A DNA stretch of 64,000 nt. Source: Microbacterium marinilacus (lineage in GTDB: Bacteria > Actinomycetota > Actinomycetes > Actinomycetales > Microbacteriaceae). Under the pieces are notes generated by a model. That model saw only the letters and a program-made list of their open reading frames with translations, was not told the DNA's origin and did no database searches. The translations under genes and the position numbers were made by a program. The stretch is from NCBI RefSeq assembly GCF_019753765.1, contig NZ_JAIJZW010000005.1, positions 124,001 to 188,000 on the forward strand, given 5' to 3'. Below are positions 59,923 through 64,000 of this stretch, one piece after another (positions within the stretch are counted from its first letter, which is position 1; every line of letters starts with the position of its first letter).

Positions 59923-61644
59923 TCACTCCTTCGCGCCGGCGGCGACCGGGGGCTGCGGCTCGGTCTCGGCGGCGGGTGCCGGGGAATCGACGGCGTCCGC
60001 CCGGGCCCCGGTGATCGCGACCGAGGCGGTCGCCGTGTCGGGGTACCCCTCGAGCACGTCGTCGGTCGATCCGTCGGACACACCGAGGGTCGTCCCCTCC
60101 AGAGTCGGCACCCGCGGGTGCAGGCGCTCGAAGAGCACCAGGAACGCGAAGCCAAGGCCGCAGCCGACGAACCAGCTGAAGTCGCTGATGCTCCCCCAGC
60201 CGGCGTCGATCACCCCGGCGAAGACGAGCGACTTGGGCACGATCGCCAGCGCGACGGTCGGCACGCCCGCCGCCGCGATCGCCCACATCGCGTTCGGGTT
60301 GTAGCCGCGCGAGTACCAGTAACGGCCCGTCTCCGACATCGTGTACATGTCGTCCACGTGGATGCGCTGCCGGGCGATCACGTAGTACCCGGCGATCAGG
60401 ATGCCGAACAGCGGCCCGATGAGCGCCGCGAGGATGCCCAGCGAGTAGTGGATGGCCTGGTCGTTGCCGTACCAGTTCCACGGCGTCAGGATCACGGATC
60501 CGACCGCCGCGATCATGCCGCCCATCCGCCAGCTGATGCGGTGCGGCGCCACGTTCGAGAAGTCGAAGGCGGGCGAGATGAAGTTCGCGACGATGTTGAT
60601 GCCGACGGTGGCCGTGACGAACGTGAGGCCGCCGAGCAGGATCGCGAACCAGTGGTCGATGCGCTCGACCGTGTGGATCGGGTCGGTGATCAGCTCGCCG
60701 AAGACCGGCACGGTGGCCGAGGCCGTGATGACGGTGAGCAGCGAGAAGAACAGGAAGTTGATCGGCAGGCCCCAGAAGTTGCCCTTCTTGACCGCGGCGT
60801 AGGAGCGCCCGTACCTCGCGAAGTCGCCGAAGTTCAGCATCGGCCCCGAGAAGTACGACACGACGATGGCGGTCGCCGTGAGCATCACCGGGATGGAGGC
60901 CCAGAAGCCGAGGGGCTCGCCGCTGGAGAGGTCGAGGCTGATGTTCTCCCAGCCCGCCTGGCTCACGAGGTAGACGGCGAGCACGATCATGACGACGTAC
61001 ACGGCCGGCCCCGCCCAGTCGATGAACCGGCGGATCGCCTCCATCCCGTTCCAGAACACGGCCGCCTGCGCGACCCAGAGGATCGCGTACGAGATCCAGC
61101 CGAGCGCGTCGAGGCCGAGGAAGCTCGGCTCGAGCAGCGCCGCGGAGGCCGGGATGAACTTCAGGAAGATGATGTTCAGCGACTCGGCCGCGAGGTACGT
61201 CTGCACGCCGTACCAGGCGATCGCGATGATGCCGCGGATGATCGCGGGCACGTTGGCGCCCTTGATCCCGAACAGGAAGCGGTTGACGACCGGGTAGGGC
61301 ACGCCGGTGCGCTGGCTGGGCTTGGCGACGAGGTTGGTGAAGACCTGGACGATGACGATGCCGACGAGCAGGGCGATGAGCACCTGCCAGCTGGCGATGC
61401 CGAGGGCGAACAGCGAGCCGGCGGTGACGTAGCCGCCGACCGAGTGCACGTCGCTCATCCAGAAGGCGAAGATGTTGTACGAGGTCCATTTCTGCTTGCG
61501 CAGCGGCGCGAGGTCCTCGTTGGCGAGGCGGGGGTCGTAGCCCGGTCGCACGTTTCCGGAGCCGGCGGGGTGGCCCGCCGCCTCGATGACGTCCTGGGGC
61601 TTGGTCAGCGGTGCCGGCGGGGCGGCGGGGGATGTCTCAGTCAC
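59923..61644 (-). CDS. NCS1-family allantoin/nucleobase permease
   Basis: 573 aa with 12 membrane segments. NEDLAPLRKQKWTSYNIFAFWMSDVHSVGGYVTAGSLFALG (about 42-82, in parts) is the NCS1 substrate/cation region, GVPYPVVNRFLFGIKGANVPAIIRG and FSGPMLNFGDFARYGRS are further marks; it resembles PucI/HyuP. Given allB and the racemase in the same transcript it should import allantoin, possibly hydantoins. The start is GTG 61644 with AAAGG before it. It is the first gene of the operon, divergent from the XRE-cupin gene. Confidence 0.92.
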   Translation of the reverse strand: MTETSPAAPPAPLTKPQDVIEAAGHPAGSGNVRPGYDPRLANEDLAPLRKQKWTSYNIFAFWMSDVHSVGGYVTAGSLFALGIASWQVLIALLVGIVIVQVFTNLVAKPSQRTGVPYPVVNRFLFGIKGANVPAIIRGIIAIAWYGVQTYLAAESLNIIFLKFIPASAALLEPSFLGLDALGWISYAILWVAQAAVFWNGMEAIRRFIDWAGPAVYVVMIVLAVYLVSQAGWENISLDLSSGEPLGFWASIPVMLTATAIVVSYFSGPMLNFGDFARYGRSYAAVKKGNFWGLPINFLFFSLLTVITASATVPVFGELITDPIHTVERIDHWFAILLGGLTFVTATVGINIVANFISPAFDFSNVAPHRISWRMGGMIAAVGSVILTPWNWYGNDQAIHYSLGILAALIGPLFGILIAGYYVIARQRIHVDDMYTMSETGRYWYSRGYNPNAMWAIAAAGVPTVALAIVPKSLVFAGVIDAGWGSISDFSWFVGCGLGFAFLVLFERLHPRVPTLEGTTLGVSDGSTDDVLEGYPDTATASVAITGARADAVDSPAPAAETEPQPPVAAGAKE

Positions 61645-61723
61645 GGTGGAGCCTTTCCGGATCGAAGGGATCGGTCGGGGGTGGAAGCTCCGGAGCGGGG
61701 TGCTCTCTCCGGACGACGGGAAC

Positions 61724-61749
61724 GAGTGTGAAGTTATCGCTTCACACTC
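61724..61749. promoter_or_regulatory. Perfect operator-like palindrome of the allantoin cluster
   Basis: GAGTGTGAAG (61724-61733), six-base spacer TTATCG, and CTTCACACTC (61740-61749): a perfect 10-6-10 dyad in the 170-bp gap between the permease and XRE-cupin genes. It is the best candidate binding site for that regulator. Confidence 0.8.
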
Positions 61750-61802
61750 GACGCACCCGTGTCGGCCGTGTTACGCCCGCGTAAATCGTTGCGGCGGACG
61801 GT

Positions 61803-61808
61803 TAGCAT
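61803..61808 (+). promoter_or_regulatory. -10 box of the XRE-cupin regulator gene
   Basis: TAGCAT lies six bases before GTG 61815; leaderless pattern. It supports GTG over the out-of-frame ATG inside the box. Confidence 0.5.
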
Positions 61809-61814
61809 GACGGC

Positions 61815-62429
61815 GTGACCGCGACCGAGGGCCCCTCGCCGACCGACACCGACGCACGCGCCCACGTCGGCAGACGGCTGCGCGAGGTGCGCACCCGGGC
61901 GGGGGTGTCGGTGTCCGAGCTGGCCCGGCGGCTGCGCATCTCGACGAGCGCGATGTCGCAGATCGAGCGCGGCGTGATGCAGCCCAGCGTCTCGCGCCTG
62001 ATCGCGATCACGGACGCGCTCGGGGTCCCCCTCGCCACCGTCTTCGGGCCCGGGCACGACGAGGGCGGGCTCGGCGACGAGACGCACGGCTACTCCATCT
62101 CACGCGCCCGCGACGCGGAGCCCCTCCCCCTCGGCGGCGGCGTGACGTTCCGCCGCCTCGCCCCCGGCGACAGCCCGGGCATCGACTACTTCGAGTCGAC
62201 CTACCCTCCCGGCAGCACGGCGACGGGCAAGGACCGCCTGTTCCGGCACGAGGGGTACGAGGTCGGCGAGGTGGTCTCGGGCGAGCTCACGATCGATTTC
62301 ACCGACGAGATCGTCGTGCTCGGCCCCGGCGACACCATCAGCTATCCGTGCGATCTGCCGCACCGCCTGCACAACACCGGCGCCGAGCCCGCTGTGGCGC
62401 GCTGGCTCATCGTCCACCCGGCCCGCTGA
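61815..62429 (+). CDS. XRE-family regulator with cupin sensor domain
   Basis: 204 aa. The HTH (about 15-75) reads VGRRLREVRTRAGVSVSELARRLRISTSAMSQIERGVMQPSVSRLIAI in parts. The C-terminal cupin (~125-203) has a GYEVGEVVSGELTIDF strand, GPGDTISYPCDLPHRLHNTG and a final LIVHPAR. Proteins with this layout (PuuR type) sense a metabolite in the cupin barrel. Placed divergently from the allantoin genes with a perfect dyad between, it is probably their regulator; the effector is unknown. Confidence 0.92.
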   Translation: MTATEGPSPTDTDARAHVGRRLREVRTRAGVSVSELARRLRISTSAMSQIERGVMQPSVSRLIAITDALGVPLATVFGPGHDEGGLGDETHGYSISRARDAEPLPLGGGVTFRRLAPGDSPGIDYFESTYPPGSTATGKDRLFRHEGYEVGEVVSGELTIDFTDEIVVLGPGDTISYPCDLPHRLHNTGAEPAVARWLIVHPAR

Positions 62430-62444
62430 CACCGCGACTCGGCC

Positions 62445-62530
62445 GCGAGACCGCACCTCGGCCGCGAGACCGCAGTCTCCGCGCGAGACCGTGGACGACG
62501 GCGACGGTCTCGCGCGGACGGCGCGGTCTC
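62445..62530. repeat. GAGACCG/CGGTCTC intergenic element (family A, copy 4)
   Basis: GCGAGACCGCACCTCGGCC, GCGAGACCGCAGTCTCC and GCGCGAGACCGTGGACGACG lead to GCGACGGTCTCGCGCGG and GCGCGGTCTCACC. The inner dyad is GCGAGACCGT...ACGGTCTCGC around a short GAC-rich centre. It fills most of the 125-bp gap between the convergent XRE-cupin and permease genes. Confidence 0.78.
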
Positions 62531-62554
62531 ACCCGGAGGAAGAGGGAGGAGCGG

Positions 62555-64000
62555 TCACTCGGGTGCGCGCACGTGCGGGTCGACGGGACGGCCGTCGCCG
62601 TCGACGGCGCGCACCTCGCGCCCCTCGGGGTCGAAGATCTGCACGGGGATGAGGCCGGTCCCGTGCGCGTCGGGATGCACGAGAGCCGCGGCCGCCGGCC
62701 CTCTCACGGCGTCGTGCGCCGAGATCGCGGCGTCGCCCGAACGTCGCTGGTTCAGCAGCAGGTTCAGCAGGATCGCCGCGATCGCACCGGCGCTGATGCC
62801 CGACTCGAAGATCAGGCCGAACCAGTCGGGGAAGCGGTCGTAGATCGCCGGCGTGACGGTCGGCAGCAGCGCAAGGCCCACCGACAGCGCCACGATCAGC
62901 ACGTTGCGGTTGTCGAAGCGCACCTTCGCGAGCGTGCGGATGCCGCTCGCGGCGACCATCCCGAACAGCGCGATGCCCGCGCCGCCGAGCACGGCCCGCG
63001 GCACCCCCTCCACGACCGCCGACACCTTCGGCAGCAGGCCGAGGACGACGAGGATCGCGCCGGCCACCGCGGCGACGTACCGCGAGCGCACGCCCGTGAG
63101 CGAGACGAGGCCGACGTTCTGCGCGAACGCCGTGTAGGGGAAGGTGTTGAACACGCCGCCGATGAGGGTGCCCAGGCCGTCGGCACGCAGGCCGTCCGCG
63201 AGCCGGCGACGGGTGACGGGACGGTCGACGATCTCGCCGACGGCGATCATGTCGCCGGTCGTCTCGGTCATGATCACCAGCCCGACGATCAGCATCGACA
63301 CGATCGACGCGAAGTCGAACGCCGGCAGCCCGAAGTGGAACGGCGTCACGATGCCGATCCACGCCGCGTCGGCCACGCCGGACCAGTCGACCATGCCCGG
63401 CACGAACAGCGCGGCGACCGTGCCGATCACCAGGCCGAGCAGCACCGACACGCGCTGCAGCGCCGGCGGCGCGAACCTCTCGATCAGCACGATCACGGCG
63501 AGCGTGCCGGCCGCGAACGCGACGTTCAGCGGGTCGGCCGCGCCGTCCTCCGCCCCGTTCACGATCCAGCCCGCGGCCACGTCCATCAGCGACAGGCCGA
63601 TGATCAGGATGACGGTGCCCGTCACGATCGGCGGGAAGAAGCGCAGCAGCTGCGCGAAGAACGGCGCCACGAGCATCATGAACAGCCCGCACGCGATGGT
63701 CGCGCCGAAGACGGCCTCAATGCCGTGGCTCTGCCCGATCGCGATCATCGGCCCGACCGCGGCGAAGGTGACGCCCTGCATGAGCGGCAGCCGCACGCCG
63801 AACCGCCAGAATCCGATCGACTGCACCAGGGTGGCGATGCCGGCGACGAAGAGGTCCGCGCTGATCAGATAGGCGAGGTCGGCCGACTCGTAGCCGAGCG
63901 CGCCGCCGACGATCAGCGGCACCGCGACGGCGCCCGCGTACATCGCGAGCACGTGCTGGAGCCCCAGCGGGAGCAGCCGCGCGAGCGGCGGGATCGTGTC
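62555..64000 (-). CDS. NCS2-family purine permease, 5' end outside the window
   Basis: 482 codons are visible; the N-terminal residues read PPLARLLPLGLQHVLAMYAGAVAVPLIVG at the right edge (in parts), so only a short start is missing. GVTFAAVGPMIAIG, AETTGD-like MTETTGDMIAVGEIV (near TM8) and GLGTLIGGVFNTFPYTAFAQNVGLVSLTGV are NCS2/NAT signatures of xanthine/urate transporters. A hydrophilic ~65-residue tail follows the last membrane segment. It is convergent with the XRE-cupin gene and probably feeds the xanthine dehydrogenase and allantoin genes. Confidence 0.92.
   Translation of the reverse strand, partial: DTIPPLARLLPLGLQHVLAMYAGAVAVPLIVGGALGYESADLAYLISADLFVAGIATLVQSIGFWRFGVRLPLMQGVTFAAVGPMIAIGQSHGIEAVFGATIACGLFMMLVAPFFAQLLRFFPPIVTGTVILIIGLSLMDVAAGWIVNGAEDGAADPLNVAFAAGTLAVIVLIERFAPPALQRVSVLLGLVIGTVAALFVPGMVDWSGVADAAWIGIVTPFHFGLPAFDFASIVSMLIVGLVIMTETTGDMIAVGEIVDRPVTRRRLADGLRADGLGTLIGGVFNTFPYTAFAQNVGLVSLTGVRSRYVAAVAGAILVVLGLLPKVSAVVEGVPRAVLGGAGIALFGMVAASGIRTLAKVRFDNRNVLIVALSVGLALLPTVTPAIYDRFPDWFGLIFESGISAGAIAAILLNLLLNQRRSGDAAISAHDAVRGPAAAALVHPDAHGTGLIPVQIFDPEGREVRAVDGDGRPVDPHVRAPE

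Overview
The window is very GC-rich, densely coded DNA from an actinobacterium. Gene content and protein style (Lsr2, an IdeR-type DtxR repressor, an XPB-type helicase, an HNH endonuclease beside a lysine/alanine-rich nucleoid-type protein, and the DUF3263 / LytR_C / cold-shock / groEL block) point to Microbacteriaceae, most likely Microbacterium or a close relative. All assignments come from reading the sequence; no database search was run.

Left part (1-13 kb): a truncated aminohydrolase, a GNAT acetyltransferase with galU, then fthC, an FmdB-type zinc ribbon and mscL. Next comes a 1241-aa helicase-like protein whose ATPase motifs are degenerate and which ends in a nuclease-like domain. A two-gene alkylation-repair-like operon follows, in which the alkyltransferase homologue lacks its cysteine and the 3-methyladenine glycosylase homologue lacks most zinc ligands. 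An acetate symporter operon with a divergent GAF-LuxR regulator, lsr2, a HesB-like protein without cysteines and tRNA-Arg(CCU) complete this part.

Middle (13-42 kb): a HelR-type RNA-polymerase-recycling ATPase preceded by a sequence matching the rifamycin-associated element; oxidoreductase and regulator pairs; a probable 37-codon gene with its own promoter and terminator; an M23 peptidase with a structured 5' leader; ideR and serC; an XPB helicase with a helicase-associated protein; and two regulator/DMT-exporter modules. In one module, mirror-image leaderless promoters share a single palindrome, and the two exporter genes run tail to tail into each other without stop codons. Then come a two-component system, a WXG100 protein, an SfnG-like monooxygenase, groEL under two CIRCE elements and a cold-shock gene.

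Right part (42-64 kb): a purine/allantoin nitrogen-salvage region. It holds a nucleotidyltransferase of the molybdenum-cofactor type divergent from an xdhC, FAD-subunit, Fe-S/molybdopterin-fusion operon. Further on are an allantoin permease, hydantoin/allantoin racemase and allantoinase, then acetamidase/formamidase, an AtzH-amidase fusion, a PucG-type aminotransferase and an allantoate amidohydrolase. A divergent XRE-cupin regulator has a perfect operator-like palindrome, and an NCS2 purine permease runs off the end. A small AbiEi/Vsr-type nuclease gene here is broken by a ~127-nt G/C homopolymer tract that looks like a sequencing or assembly artefact.

Two window-wide patterns stand out. Many genes have a TANNNT -10 box exactly 6-8 nt before the start codon, as expected for leaderless mRNAs. 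Several intergenic gaps carry members of repeated dyad families: a GAGACCG/CGGTCTC family in four gaps, a GAGTGCC/GGCACTC family in two, and a TGTCCC-TTCGTGCC family in one.
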